This document shows, in pieces, positions 28,651 through 38,807 of a DNA stretch of 64,000 nt. Under the pieces are notes generated by a model. The model searched no databases. It saw only the letters and a program-made list of their open reading frames with translations, and was not told where the DNA came from. The translations under genes were made by a program, and so were the position numbers. The stretch spans positions 2,542,001 to 2,606,000 of the forward strand of contig OAPG01000001.1 in NCBI GenBank assembly GCA_900208305.1. The letters run 5' to 3'. The first letter of the stretch is position 1. Every line of letters begins with the position of its first letter. This DNA comes from Melanopsichium pennsylvanicum (lineage: Eukaryota; Basidiomycota; Ustilaginomycetes; Ustilaginales).

Positions 28651-29947
28651 ATGGCTTCATCAACAGGGATGAACGTCGACGTCGACGAGCACTACCTTTC
28701 GCACTCTGCTGCATCCTCTTCCACGCCTGCATCCCTCAAACCTTATTACTCCAAATTCCAACAACTCCATGATCGAAAGTTATGGTACCAACTTACTCTG
28801 ACAATCGAAGAGTTCCTCAACCACCCCGACTCACAGACTCCCCCTATTCAAATCGAACTCTACGACAACTTTGTGCGCCGCTTCTCCTCGAAAATCAACC
28901 AACTCCAACTTGCGGCTATCGGCGTCAAAGTAGCACGCCAATACCCTGATCCCGCCAAGGCGCTTGAGTTTCTCGAGCAGCTTGCCACAAAACTAGACTC
29001 GCCCGATTCTCAAGACGCATACGTGTACGCGTTAATGGAGGCAGCGCACTTCAAACTGCTTCTTGGTGATCCGGATGGCACAAAGGCCGCGATGGACAAG
29101 TGTGGGAAGATCTTGGACACTTTCGATGCAGTGGAGACAGCAGTGCACGCCAGCTTTTACCGCGTATGTGGTGACTTTTACAAGGCCAAAGCAGAGTACG
29201 CCAATTACTACAAGAACTCGCTGCTCTATCTCGCCTGCGTCAATGTCGATGTGGATCTGACTGACGAAGCCCGCGTGCAACGTGCACACGACCTTAGTAT
29301 CTCGGCCCTCCTCGGTGACACGATTTACAACTTTGGCGAACTGCTCCTCCACCCCATCCTAGTGTCGCTCGGAAAGAGCAGAGATCACTCTTGGATCTCG
29401 GACCTTCTGTTTTCCTTCAACGCTGGTGACATTGGCCGATTCGAATCGATCACTCCTCACCTTCCCAAGGAACCCATCTTGGCAGAGAACTTGCCATTCT
29501 TGCGTCAGAAGATCTGCCTCATGTCGCTCATCGAGAGTGTGTTCAAGCGTGCGGCTGACGACCGTACGATTGCGTTCGCGACCATTGCAGCCGAGACAAA
29601 GTTGCCTGTGGATGAAGTGGAGCATTTGATTATGAAGGCGTTGAGCTTAAAGCTCATCCGCGGTACACTGGATCAGGTGGACCAGTTGGCAAGGATCACG
29701 TGGGTGCAACCAAGAGTGTTGGACCACCGACAGATCCAGGCTTTGCAGGCGAGATTGAATGGGTGGTGTTCCAAGGTCGAGGAAGTTTCCGAGTATGTCA
29801 AGAACCAAACTCGTAAGTTTTGCCCGCTTCTATCTCTTTCCAGATTCTCGATACTTCATGGGCATGCAGATGCTGACAATTGACCCTTTGTCCTGACTAC
29901 TGACATCTCCTACTCGAACCACAGCTGAACTCTTCATCGCGGCGTAG
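28651..29947 (+). CDS. RPN9: RPN9/PSMD13, 26S proteasome lid subunit (two exons)
   Basis: Non-catalytic lid subunit of the 26S proteasome, needed for stable assembly with RPN10. Exon 1 is 28651-29812 and exon 2 is 29925-29947; the 112-nt intron (GTAAGT...CACAG) falls in the last few codons, so that unspliced RNA would give a different end. The spliced product has 394 residues and ends NQTPELFIAA. N-terminal helical repeats (YYSKFQQLHDRKLWYQLT) are followed by a PCI domain with the winged-helix part at about 300-360 (LPVDEVEHLIMKALSLKLIRG, then ITWVQPRVLD), which matches Rpn9. It converges on RHO2 with about 360 bases between stop codons. Confidence 0.93.
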
Positions 29948-30306
29948 TAACCCTGTCTCTCTATTAGTCTCCTGCTTTGTCCGCACTGCTGCCTCGTGCA
30001 ATATCACAGTCACAGTCACACACACGCACACAACTCTCTTGTCCATCGGGCAGGAGGCAAAACGCAAGCAGTGGTTCGTTGATGATTGAAAACGGGAAAC
30101 AACGTATAAGTAGTACACAGAATAGAGAAAGATTGCAGGGACGACACGACAAGACAGTACGAAAGGACAGAACCGAAGACAGTAAGCACATGGGAATCAA
30201 AACGCGACTTGGGACATTTCAGTCGTATCTTTTAGGTGTGAGTGAGGGTGTGTATAGAGGAAAGAAAGCGAGAAGAGGTTGGAAAGGGGAGAGATAGTGA
30301 CGATAT

Positions 30307-30951
30307 CTAGAGCACGACACACTTGCACGAACCAGCGTCGTTGTGTAGTGTCTCCTTTGTTTTGCTCTGTGAGATGGCCCCACCCGTGGAAGGGCCCGTG
30401 TTCCTGACCAACATGGCTGCTCTGGTGGCAGCCTCAAACACAGCGTCCACGCCTTGGTTCTTCAAGCTGGAGCATTCGTGATAAGATCTAGCACCAATCT
30501 GGTGTGCGACCTCTTTCGCCTGTCGCCTTTCGACATAGTTACCTTCCACCGGCTTGCCTTTCGCAATCGCATCCTCTCTTAAGTCCTTCTTGCACCCCAC
30601 CAACAAGACAGGCACCGAGGGCCCACATATTTGTCGAACCTCTTCCATCCATTTCACCTGTACGTTTTCCAACGAGTCAGGAGTGTCAATGGCAAAAGCG
30701 ATAAGAATGACGTGCGCTTGTGAGTAGGAAAGCGGGCGGAGACGTTCGTATTCTTCCTGACCTGCCGTGTCCCATAGCGCAAGTTGTACAGGCTTTCCGT
30801 CAAGACGGATCTCAGCAACGTAGTTTTCGAAGATGGTGGGCTCGTACTCTTGTGGGAACTCGCCGATAGCAAAAACGCAAAGGAGCGAGGTCTTACCGCA
30901 AGCACCGTCACCTACAATGACAAGCTTTCTTCGGATCGGTGCTGGGGCCAT
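30307..30951 (-). CDS. RHO2: RHO2-type Rho GTPase
   Basis: Small GTPase of the plasma membrane that, in fission yeast, acts on cell-wall integrity and alpha-glucan synthesis. The 214-residue product has P-loop GDGACGKT (~14-21), switch I YEPTIFENY, switch II WDTAGQEEYERLRPLSY, the base-specificity motif CKKD (the usual fungal Rho variant of NKxD) and SSLKN. EEYERLRPLSY with IGARSYHECSSL and GVDAVFEAATRAA fits Rho2 better than Rho1 or Rho3. It ends CKCVVL: a CAAX box with terminal Leu, predicted geranylgeranylated, and an upstream cysteine that may be palmitoylated. No introns. Confidence 0.9.
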   Translation of the reverse strand: MAPAPIRRKLVIVGDGACGKTSLLCVFAIGEFPQEYEPTIFENYVAEIRLDGKPVQLALWDTAGQEEYERLRPLSYSQAHVILIAFAIDTPDSLENVQVKWMEEVRQICGPSVPVLLVGCKKDLREDAIAKGKPVEGNYVERRQAKEVAHQIGARSYHECSSLKNQGVDAVFEAATRAAMLVRNTGPSTGGAISQSKTKETLHNDAGSCKCVVL

Positions 30952-31840
30952 GCTGGGTGATGTGTGCGTGTGCGTGAGCGAGTGTGCTGATTCGCCTATA
31001 CGGTAGATGGAGCAGGACGGAGTGAAGCCGAAGAGAATGGGACGAACAATTTGAGGGTTCGCAATGCCCGGTTCGAGGCTGCTATGATAGCAATGGTACT
31101 TATGGCTTGACCAGCGTCAATATGTGAGAATTGAGTTCGAACGATGAATGAATCGCGATATCCGATAGACTCGAAATTACGGAGCGCTTTGTGTCGAGAA
31201 GCAGATACGTGGCTAATTGTGTTTCGGATATGGAGCCGTAGAGCGTGGGCGGAATGAAGATTGATTGATGCCTTGATCGAGCCTGTGACAAGAAGGAGTG
31301 AGATGTGTTTTGATCGCGAAGATGATGCGTGAAGATGCTGAGTAAGCCGTTGTGGTGCTGTTTGTATAGGGTGGGGGCTGATGACAGGAGAGCGAACACG
31401 ACAGGGTTCTGGAAGACGTAGTGCGGGTAGGTGCTCGAGTTTGGGTTGCGTTGAATTGGCTAAAGTGGGTCAAAATCACAGAGTGTAGACCAAGTCAAGG
31501 TCTTGGCTCCACTTTGGCTTTCGATTCCAGTTGTGAGTGTCACGCTAGAGTTTGTTTCGAGGCAAGGTTGAGCCAAAAGACGAGCCAAGCTATCGAAATC
31601 ACATGAATGTGTCTGAGCTATAAGAACCCCGATATTGAGAATTGTTCATCGGCGCTTTCTTGTTGCGCTATGCTGCTGTGCAGTGCTGCAGTGTGAATGT
31701 GGTGTTGTGTGGTGGGCTGTGCTGTGCGTCAAGATTTCTTTTTGCAAAATGGCACGAACCCTCAAGCTCATTTCACACTGGAATAATAATTTACTGTTAT
31801 TTAACTGTAAATTTACTGTATCTGTACAGCACAGAGTCTT
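30952..31840. promoter_or_regulatory. RHO2 upstream region
   Basis: About 890 bases between the RHO2 start and the retrotransposon nest. It contains the RHO2 promoter and probably a long leader. An AT-rich segment with repeated ATTTACTGT lies at about 31,789-31,822. No exon is supported. Confidence 0.45.
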
Positions 31841-31854
31841 GGTCTACTCGCTTT
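31841..31854. repeat. Left target-site duplication of the LINE
   Basis: GGTCTACTCGCTTT, repeated exactly at 44035-44048. The last three T bases could also belong to the poly(T) tract, so the true length is 11-14 bases. Confidence 0.85.
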
Positions 31855-31874
31855 TTTTTTTTTTTTTTTTTTTT
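31852..31874 (-). repeat. LINE poly(A) tail (T23 on the plus strand)
   Basis: Twenty-three consecutive T directly follow the left target-site duplication. In the orientation of the LINE this is the 3' poly(A) tail left by target-primed reverse transcription. Confidence 0.9.
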
Positions 31875-32257
31875 AATTTCATACGCCGACCTAGGCCGAA
31901 AAGGCCCATGCGGGTGGCTTACAAATCGCGACTAATCAGGACAGAACAAATGGCCGGAGAAGTGCAAAACGGGGAAACTAAGGAGCAGCGGTGCAGGGTG
32001 CGGGCAGGACAAGAAACTGGGCAGATAAAAGGTGGAGAATGTAAGGCAAAACCGCAAATCCTTAGCGGACCCAAGCGACGTCAAAGAGATTGGCCAAAAG
32101 AATTTGACGGAGGGAGTAGGACTAAAGCGCGACCCGGGCGGTACGCGCTCGGGCTTGCCTGAGTATGGGAATTGTGAAAAGGGAAGATGAACACCAGTTC
32201 AAACCTGGTGGAGCGGCATGTGGGGCTTGCTTGTCTTGGTCCAAGGGCCAATGGAGA

Positions 32258-32262
32258 GTGGG
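32258..32262. repeat. Left 5-bp target-site duplication (GTGGG) of the LTR element
   Basis: GTGGG directly precedes the left LTR and is repeated directly after the right LTR at 38345-38349. Five bases is the usual duplication of Ty3/gypsy integrases. Confidence 0.9.
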
Positions 32263-32301
32263 TGTCAGGGGGCGTTGTGCCAAACTCAAGCTTCGCGCCG
32301 A

Positions 32302-32381
32302 GATCCGCTGAAACCGTCTGTTTTAGCGTGTTTGAGATTGAGACCTGATAAGCAGGCCGGTTCTATCGTGTTTCGCTATGA
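32302..32381. repeat. Palindromic 40-bp units in the LTR (tandem pair)
   Basis: Two adjacent 40-bp units, 32302-32341 and 32342-32381. The first has arms CGCTGAAAC and GTTTTAGCG around CGTCT, a nine-base stem with one G-T pair. The pair is repeated in the right LTR at 37334-37413 and, diverged, in the LTR at 63,864. Confidence 0.8.
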
Positions 32382-32919
32382 GACCTGCTGCGCGACTCTT
32401 GAGCTGACTGACCACTGTGAACACTCCGTTCAGAGGTAATGCGGCTCGTCTGTGTGTTGTAAGACCTTCACGATGCACGAGTGCTCTTGATGCAAGTGTT
32501 GGTCACCGTCAGGGACTGCTTCGGATGGTCTTGAAGCTGTCGTGATAATGAATTGGCTACGGTGGAGGTTCCGTGACCGCGGTTGAGGTTCCGCCTACAG
32601 TTGAGGTGCTGTAGTGTCAGTGATGGTGCTGACAATCGTCGATGAAGCTTGTCTCCTTATACTGAGGAGAACACAGACACTGGATAGCTGCAATACCGTA
32701 TGATTGCAGCTGCTGACGAGAACTATATACTGAGTAACTGATAACGACTTGTAAAGTAAAGACTGGGTTAATATAAAGTAGAGTGGATGAGTCCCGCTCC
32801 TCCACGACTGTAAAGACTGTGTTCTTATATACCTATGGCCCTCCAGGGGCTCCCCTTTGTCCGCTATGACCCTGGTACACCAGAGTATCAATGGCCACCA
32901 GAGTTTCGACGTGTCCGCG

Positions 32920-33149
32920 AGCTTGGGCCCCGTGCTAATCAATGCCGACTGTCATCAACTATGACAACCACGAGCTTGGGCCCCGTGTTAAACAATACCA
33001 ACTGCCAGCAACCATGTTGCCCTTGAGCTTGGGCCCCGTGCTAACCAGTGCTGGCTGTCAGCAACCATGACACACACAGCGGACGGTAGCTTGGGCCCCG
33101 TGCTAACCAGTGCTGGCTGTCAGCAACCATGACACACACAGCGGACGGT
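32920..33149. repeat. Tandem units within the LTR (53, 53, 62, 62 bp)
   Basis: Four units start with AGCTTGGGCCCCGTG at 32920, 32973, 33026 and 33088. The last two are identical 62-bp copies (33026-33087 and 33088-33149). The same array occurs at 37952-38181 in the right LTR. Such LTR-internal tandem repeats often sit in promoter/enhancer parts; that role is not shown here. Confidence 0.9.
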
Positions 33150-33218
33150 CCTACATCATGTTGCACCCTTCCATCAGGCCTCCTGTACCAGACAGAGGCT
33201 GTCAGAGGGCGTTGCACT

Positions 33219-33298
33219 GATATCGGATGAAACCATGTGTTCTAGCGGATGTCAACCTGAAACCCGATAGAACACAGTGTTTCACCGGGTTTGAAATC
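33219..33298. repeat. Palindromic units at the inner end of the left LTR
   Basis: Two units of about 40 bp. The second has a 27-bp imperfect dyad, 33263-33289: the left arm CCCGATAGAACAC and right arm GTGTTTCACCGGG pair at 10 of 13 positions around a single A. The same lies at 38251-38330 in the right LTR. Confidence 0.8.
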
Positions 33299-33593
33299 CA
33301 CCTCCGGTAACACTACCCCCCTTCCAAGAACCGAGCTCCTGCGAGGTAATGAAGTCCGGCGGCGCAGAGAACTTAGCTTCTACCAGCCCTTATCCTCGGT
33401 GTACAACTCTTCTTTTGCAATGGTCTTCATCATCTATTCCTATATCACCACGATCCTCCTGTGCAATCTTAATGCAACAGACTCGCCTGTATCATGTTGT
33501 AATTGCAATGTCTTGTTCCTTCTTACCATGTTTGTGTTGAAAAGCCTGTGACGTCGCCAACCGTCGCCTTCCACTTTCAGCCCCAGTGTATGA

Positions 33594-33715
33594 GATCCGA
33601 TAGAATTACCACTTTAAGCGGGTTTCAACTGAGATCGGCTGCAGAGGGTTGTTTTATCGGATTTCAACTGAATTCGGATAAAACAGCGCGTTTTACTGGG
33701 TCTGAGATTCAAACC
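33594..33715. repeat. Three tandem ~39-bp palindromic units at the end of pol
   Basis: Units 33594-33632, 33633-33671 and 33672-33715 share the pattern GAT-CGGATA-like left arm, GTTTTA-CGG-like right arm, then TTTCAACTGA. The third has arms GATAAAAC and GTTTTACT. They follow the chromodomain frame in the 3' non-coding part of the element. Confidence 0.75.
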
Positions 33716-33768
33716 TAGCTTTCGCGATGCTTTGTCCCAAGGCAATCCGGGGCGGTTTTATGGTACTT

Positions 33769-33957
33769 CTACGCCGTCCCCCCCTCCAATCGCTCATACT
33801 CCTGGATGAGTTGGGGGGCGTTGACCGCCTCTGCTGGTTCCCATGAAGCTGCTTCTTCGGGATACCCTTTCCACTGGACCACGTATTCCACCTGGCCTTG
33901 TCGCCGACGTATGTCAACAATGGCTTCCACCTCAAATTCCAAGTCCTCATCATGCAA
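33769..33957 (-). pseudogene. Chromodomain remnant of the deleted integrase
   Basis: Open frame reading DEDLEFEVEAIVDIRRRQG, then YVVQWKGYPEEAASWEP and ending in an AWEP-type tail. This is a chromodomain (VEAI start, Y-V-V-x-WKGY core, SWEP), which in chromoviruses follows integrase and guides insertion to marked chromatin. It is in a different frame from the reverse transcriptase, because the internal deletion ending near 33,981 is not a multiple of three. Without integrase it cannot work. Confidence 0.85.
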
Positions 33958-35780
33958 TGTCGGATATGGTTGTATCGTTGAGCGTCAGTCTCTAGGCAAG
34001 TCGGCAGATGGTAATTGAAATGCTTGAGTACTCCGGCCGTTGTGAAGGCCTCAATGAGCTTGTGGAAAGCGTGTTGGGCATCCTCTGGCAGCTCAAACTT
34101 CTTGAACCTCTCCGTCGGCTTGACCAACGAGGTGAGAGGCCTTGCAATTCGTGCGAAATGAGCAATGAACCTCCTATAGAAGTTGGCAAACCCTAGGAAT
34201 CGCTGGATATCGTGTATAGAGGCTGGCATTGGCCACTCCTGAATGGTTCGTACCTTCTCGGGGTCCATTTCAATCCCTCCTGGCTTAATGATGTACCCCA
34301 GGAACTCGACCTGATCTGTATGGAAAGTGCATTTTGAGAGCTTGGCAAAGAGCCGGTTGGCTCGAAGCCTCTCCAAGACCTCCCGGACGTGATCGATGTG
34401 CTCCTCCTCATTGTTGCTGAAGATGAGGAAGTAATCCAGATATACGACAACAAACACGCCAATGATGTCTCTATAGATACTGTTGATCAGAGACTGGAAA
34501 TGCGATGGTGCGTTGGCCAACCCGAACGGCATCACCAAGTACTCGTACAATCCGAGCTGAGTACCAAAAGCTGTTTTCCATTCATCGCCGTCTGCGATGC
34601 GAACCAGGTTATATGCAGCCTTAAGGTCCAGCTTAGTATATACCTTTGCATTACAAAGTAAGAATAGTTGCTCCTCAATGAGAGGCAGCAGCGCTCTATT
34701 CTTAATTGTGATCTCATTGAGACCACGGTAATCGACGCAGAGACGTAGGCTCCCGTCCTTCTTGGGCACAAACAGGACTGGCGAGCGTGCAGGGCTCTTC
34801 GACGGTCAAATGAATCCCTTTGTGAGGTTCTCGTCAAGGTACTTGCGCAGTTCCTCCATCTCCTTAGGACCCTTCAGATAGAGCGGGCCTTGAGGAGGTT
34901 TTGCTCCCGATTCGAGCTCTATCTTGAGGTCGTGTTTGGTCCGGTGGGGTAGCTTGTCTGCTTCGACCTCGTTAAAGACCTCGGCAAGGTCCTGGTAAGG
35001 CTCCGGTACCTGCTCCGGGGGCTTGTCCTTCTCAACTTCCATGTCAACCCCTTTGTCTGCCCCGGTAGGGACAAACCCAAAGGCTGGCAACGACGTTGCC
35101 GGAACGTCGAGAAGCATGAACCCAATGGGTCCATCTTCAACGGCAGCCCTTAGAAGCTGCTTGGCCGATACAAACTCGTGACCGTGGAGTTTGAAGTCCA
35201 GAACCGGCACCCTGTTCTGGCGGGTTTTGGTTGAAATTCGCTGAACTGACCCGTCCTGTCGGGTCTCGTTTGAAATCCGATAAAACGCGTTGTTTAATCG
35301 GGTTTTGTGTGGGGCCCCGGTTTGTGGAGTAAATTCGCAGGGTTCGGCGTTTGTTGTCATCCCAAACTCCACTCGACCTTCCTCCCAATTGATTGAGGGT
35401 CGGAGCTTACGCAGCTGATCATAGCCTATGATAAGGTCATAATCCGCCGCCTCGGCGACCGCTACTTCCACCTGTCCCAGTGAATAGTGGTCGATACTTA
35501 CCTGTACAACGGCGGTATGGTCTATGTACATCTTGTGACCCGTTACGCCGTGAATCGATCTTGTTTTTGTAGGTTTTGTGGTTATCTTGTGGTCCGAAAC
35601 AAATGCTTGTGAAAGTATAGACAAGCCAGCACCGGTATCTGCGAGTATGCGAGCTCCATGGCCCTCAACGGTGCCCTTGAGTTCGAGTACCGAGGAACCC
35701 GATGTGGCTGTGAAACAGAATTGGCAATCTTGAGCAATGCATTGCGATGGCATAGGTGGTCGTAGGGCAAGACACGCCAT
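33958..35780 (-). pseudogene. Broken pol: protease and reverse transcriptase of the LTR element
   Basis: Starts at an ATG at 35780 that overlaps the gag stop by one base (TGATG). An aspartic protease is seen at ILADTGAGLSILSQA. A single TGA at 34806-34808 interrupts the frame just before the reverse transcriptase, which continues in the same frame (KKDGSLRLCVDYRGLNEIT, then MPFGLANAPSHFQSLIN). The catalytic YxDD reads YLDYFLIFS, so the second Asp is Tyr. The RNase H start (LETDA) is cut off at about 33,981, where the internal deletion begins. Between protease and RT lie three palindromic units that are translated in frame. Confidence 0.88.
35203..35312. repeat. Palindromic units inside the pol coding sequence
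   Basis: Three tandem units of about 39 bp lie between protease and RT. The clearest has arms CCGATAAAAC (35277-35286) and GTTTAATCGG (35292-35301), paired at 9 of 10 positions around GCGTT. The unit length is a multiple of three, and the protein shows a 13-residue near-repeat (RISNETRQDGSVQ / RISTKTRQNRVPV). Confidence 0.75.
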
Positions 35781-37258
35781 CAGTGTGCTGCCCCACTCTC
35801 GTTTCCCTGCCTGTCGTCAGGATCTCCTTCGGGGTTACTCGTGCCTTCGTCGTCATAGACTGCGGCTTCTAGGTCCAGCTGGGGCTCGCCCTCGTAATTG
35901 GCCTCCTCAGGTTCCTGCTGTATATCCTCCCTGCCTTCCTCATCTGCGATGACAACGTTCGCTCCCACACGAGGTCCTGATGGCCTGACGACCGCATGAG
36001 TTGTCTTTTGAGGACAGTTGTTGGACCAGTGGCCTGGCTTCTTGCAGATGTAGCAAGTGTCACTCCCCACGGTTGTGGGTCCAGCTCAAGCAGGGGTGCG
36101 TGGAGCCAGGTGGGGAGGCGGCGCCCGATTGGCAATTGGTATACCCTGAGGGGTATAGCTGGCCCTTGGAGCTTGCTGGGCTGGCTTGGGCGTGGCCTGG
36201 AGTCCTCCAACGGGTCTGTTAACGGCCATCGGTGGGCCAGATGGCATGTACGCCGGCCTGGACGACTCTGTTGGTGGAATCGAGTGCCATCGTTGGGCTT
36301 GCTGGTTTACCACCCGCTGCCGGTCGATGGCTTCAACCTCGGCGTACCACTCCCAAAGCAATGGGGGTGGGCTTCGCTCGAACTTCTCCTGCAGGCTGCG
36401 AGAGAGTCCCGAGCGGAAGTAGTACTTTGCGAGCTCCTGGTCGCCGATGTTGGCTTGGCCTTCAAGGTCCCTAAACCGTTCAAGGTACCTGGTGGCCGTG
36501 CCAGGACGGTCGTCCTGCATACGCAGCTTCTGAAGCTCCGTGATGGCCTCAAGCCTCAGGTCTTGCTGTCCATATTGTTCCTTGAGTCTCTGTGTGAACA
36601 TATTCCAGTCGTTGAAGAGGATGCCTTGCTGTTGGCGGTCGGCCCTTAGCTTAGACTTCCACCATTCTCGAGCACTGCCCTCGAGGAACTGACTGGTGTA
36701 AGCGACCATCTTACCATGGTCCCGGATACCCTTCATTCTGAACCACCACTCAGCCTCGATGAAGAACATGTCCATATCCTTGAGGTCCATCTTCGGGAAC
36801 GGGGTCTTGAGTTCCGTTGGCCACTTGGCCTCCTCGTCGTCTTTCGACTGCGGGGCTGACTCTCCAGGCGGCCTACTTACCACTGCTTCGGTGGCCAATC
36901 CTAAGGCCGGGGGGAGTTCCGTGGGCGCGACCTGTCGTCTAGCCCCGGTTGGGGTAGAGTAGAGCTCGTACAAGCGAGCTCTGTTGCCCTCGTCGTTGTC
37001 CGGCCGGTTTCGGGCCGTAGGCGTCGGTGTCTCCGGCTCCGGGCGGTATGATACCTCCAGGCGGACGAGCACACGTTCCACCAACGACTGGAGTCTGTTG
37101 ATGCTCTGGTCCGTCCTCTTCTGTCGGGATTCGACTTCCTCGATGTGATTCTTGAAGTCTTTCATCTTTGTCAGTAATTGACCCGTGGTGTCATAGAGCG
37201 TCTGGAACAGGGGTCGTCCCGTCTGCTCCGGAGTCCGGGGTTGGGATTCGTCTGTCAT
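35780..37258 (-). pseudogene. Gag of the LTR element, with one in-frame stop
   Basis: Starts MTDESQPRTP at 37258. A capsid-like Ty3 gag domain is visible (WWFRMKGIRDHGKMVAYTSQ, then FTQRLKEQYG). A TGA at 36086-36088 interrupts the frame; the continuation in the same frame holds the zinc knuckle CYICKKPGHWSNNC (CX2CX4HX4C) and ends at 35780. The stop overlaps the pol ATG as TGATG. It would be inactive or truncated without readthrough. Confidence 0.88.
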
Positions 37259-37294
37259 ATTGGCGAGGGGCACTACTTGAACGATCCACTCTAA

Positions 37295-38344
37295 TGTCAG
37301 GGGGCGTTGTGCCAAACTCAAGCTTCGCGCCGAGATCCGCTGAAACCGTCTGTTTTAGCGTGTTTGAGATTGAGACCTGATAAGCAGGCCGGTTCTATCG
37401 TGTTTCGCTATGAGACCTGCTGCGCGACTCTTGAGCTGACTGACCACTGTGAACACTCCGTTCAGAGGTAATGCGGCTCGTCTGTGTGTTGTAAGACCTT
37501 CACGATGCACGAGTGCTCTTGATGCAAGTGTTGGTCACCGTCAGGGACTGCTTCGGATGGTCTTGAAGCTGTCGTGATAATGAATTGGCTACGGTGGAGG
37601 TTCCGTGACCGCGGTTGAGGTTCCGCCTACAGTTGAGGTGCTGTAGTGTCAGTGATGGTGCTGACAATCGTCGATGAAGCTTGTCTCCTTATACTGAGGA
37701 GAACACAGACACTGGATAGCTGCAATACCGTATGATTGCAGCTGCTGACGAGAACTATATACTGAGTAACTGATAACGACTTGTAAAGTAAAGACTGGGT
37801 TAATATAAAGTAGAGTGGATGAGTCCCGCTCCTCCACGACTGTAAAGACTGTGTTCTTATATACCTATGGCCCTCCAGGGGCTCCCCTTTGTCCGCTATG
37901 ACCCTGGTACACCAGAGTATCAATGGCCACCAGAGTTTCGACGTGTCCGCGAGCTTGGGCCCCGTGCTAATCAATGCCGACTGTCATCAACTATGACAAC
38001 CACGAGCTTGGGCCCCGTGTTAAACAATACCAACTGCCAGCAACCATGTTGCCCTTGAGCTTGGGCCCCGTGCTAACCAGTGCTGGCTGTCAGCAACCAT
38101 GACACACACAGCGGACGGTAGCTTGGGCCCCGTGCTAACCAGTGCTGGCTGTCAGCAACCATGACACACACAGCGGACGGTCCTACATCATGTTGCACCC
38201 TTCCATCAGGCCTCCTGTACCAGACAGAGGCTGTCAGAGGGCGTTGCACTGATATCGGATGAAACCACGTGTTCTAGCGGATGTCAACCTGAAACCCGAT
38301 AGAACACAGTGTTTCACCGGGTTTGAAATCCACCTCCGGTAACA
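37295..38344 (-). repeat. LTR, right copy (5' LTR of the minus-strand element)
   Basis: 1,050 bp, matching the left LTR throughout except one transition that I found. As the 5' LTR in coding orientation it should carry the promoter. Flanked on its outer side by GTGGG (38345-38349). Confidence 0.95.
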
Positions 38345-38349
38345 GTGGG
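38345..38349. repeat. Right 5-bp target-site duplication (GTGGG) of the LTR element
   Basis: Direct repeat of 32258-32262. It marks the point in the LINE 3' UTR where the LTR element inserted. Confidence 0.9.
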
Positions 38350-38807
38350 CATGCAACAGATTGACCTTGCAAGGGCGTGGAAGGTGGTGTGGCTGTAGTC
38401 TTACCAGGACCGCGGTTGCGCTTGATGCCAGGGGAGCGCCGCGTTTTGCCGTAGAAGTTGGGCTCAACTGGCGCCCAGATGGGTTCCTTTGCAATGGCAA
38501 AAGGGCGGTCAAAGTACAGGGCATTTGACCTCTGCCGCGGTGGGGAGCCTCGCCTGTTGGCTGGGGAGGATGCGCAGGCAGCTGTTGGGCGAGTGATGTT
38601 GGAGTGCAGAAAGCCCTGTTGCTTACGGGCGTGGCGGCGAGAGCGCCTAGCGTCAGCTGCGGCGCGGCGCACGTCCTCCATGGTGTGGTGCGGGAACTGA
38701 GGTCTGAGGGGATGGGGAAGAAACTGGCTAACAAGGCTGGGGGAGATGGTGGAGCGGAAGGCAGGTTAAACGCATAGGTAGCAGTCAGGAGAAGTTGAAG
38801 GACGCGT

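Larger units (their letters stand above)
32263..33312 (-). repeat. LTR, left copy (3' LTR of the minus-strand element)
   Basis: 1,050 bp, starting TGTCAGGGGG and ending CCGGTAACA. It matches the right copy at a constant offset of 5,032 bases. It contains four tandem units beginning AGCTTGGGCCCCGTG (33,088; 33,026; and two diverged ones at 32,973 and 32,920) and ~40-bp palindromic units near both ends. Confidence 0.95.
32263..38344 (-). mobile_element. Defective Ty3/gypsy chromovirus-type LTR retrotransposon nested in the LINE
   Basis: A 6,082-bp element with two 1,050-bp LTRs, ends TG...CA and a 5-bp duplication. Coding order on the minus strand is gag with zinc knuckle, protease, reverse transcriptase, then directly the chromodomain; most of RNase H and all of integrase are missing. 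A polypurine tract (GGAAGGGGGG on the minus strand, 33316-33325) sits just inside the 3' LTR. A candidate primer-binding TGG is seven bases inside the 5' LTR, but I cannot assign the tRNA. Gag and pol each carry one in-frame TGA and the RT active site is altered, so it is non-autonomous. The LTRs differ at one position that I found (33236 T versus 38268 C), which indicates a very recent insertion. Confidence 0.95.

Noticed and set aside
32180..32220. tRNA-like GTTCAAACC stretch
   Set aside because: Only a B-box-like sequence; no acceptor or anticodon stem can be paired, and it lies in the LINE 3' UTR.
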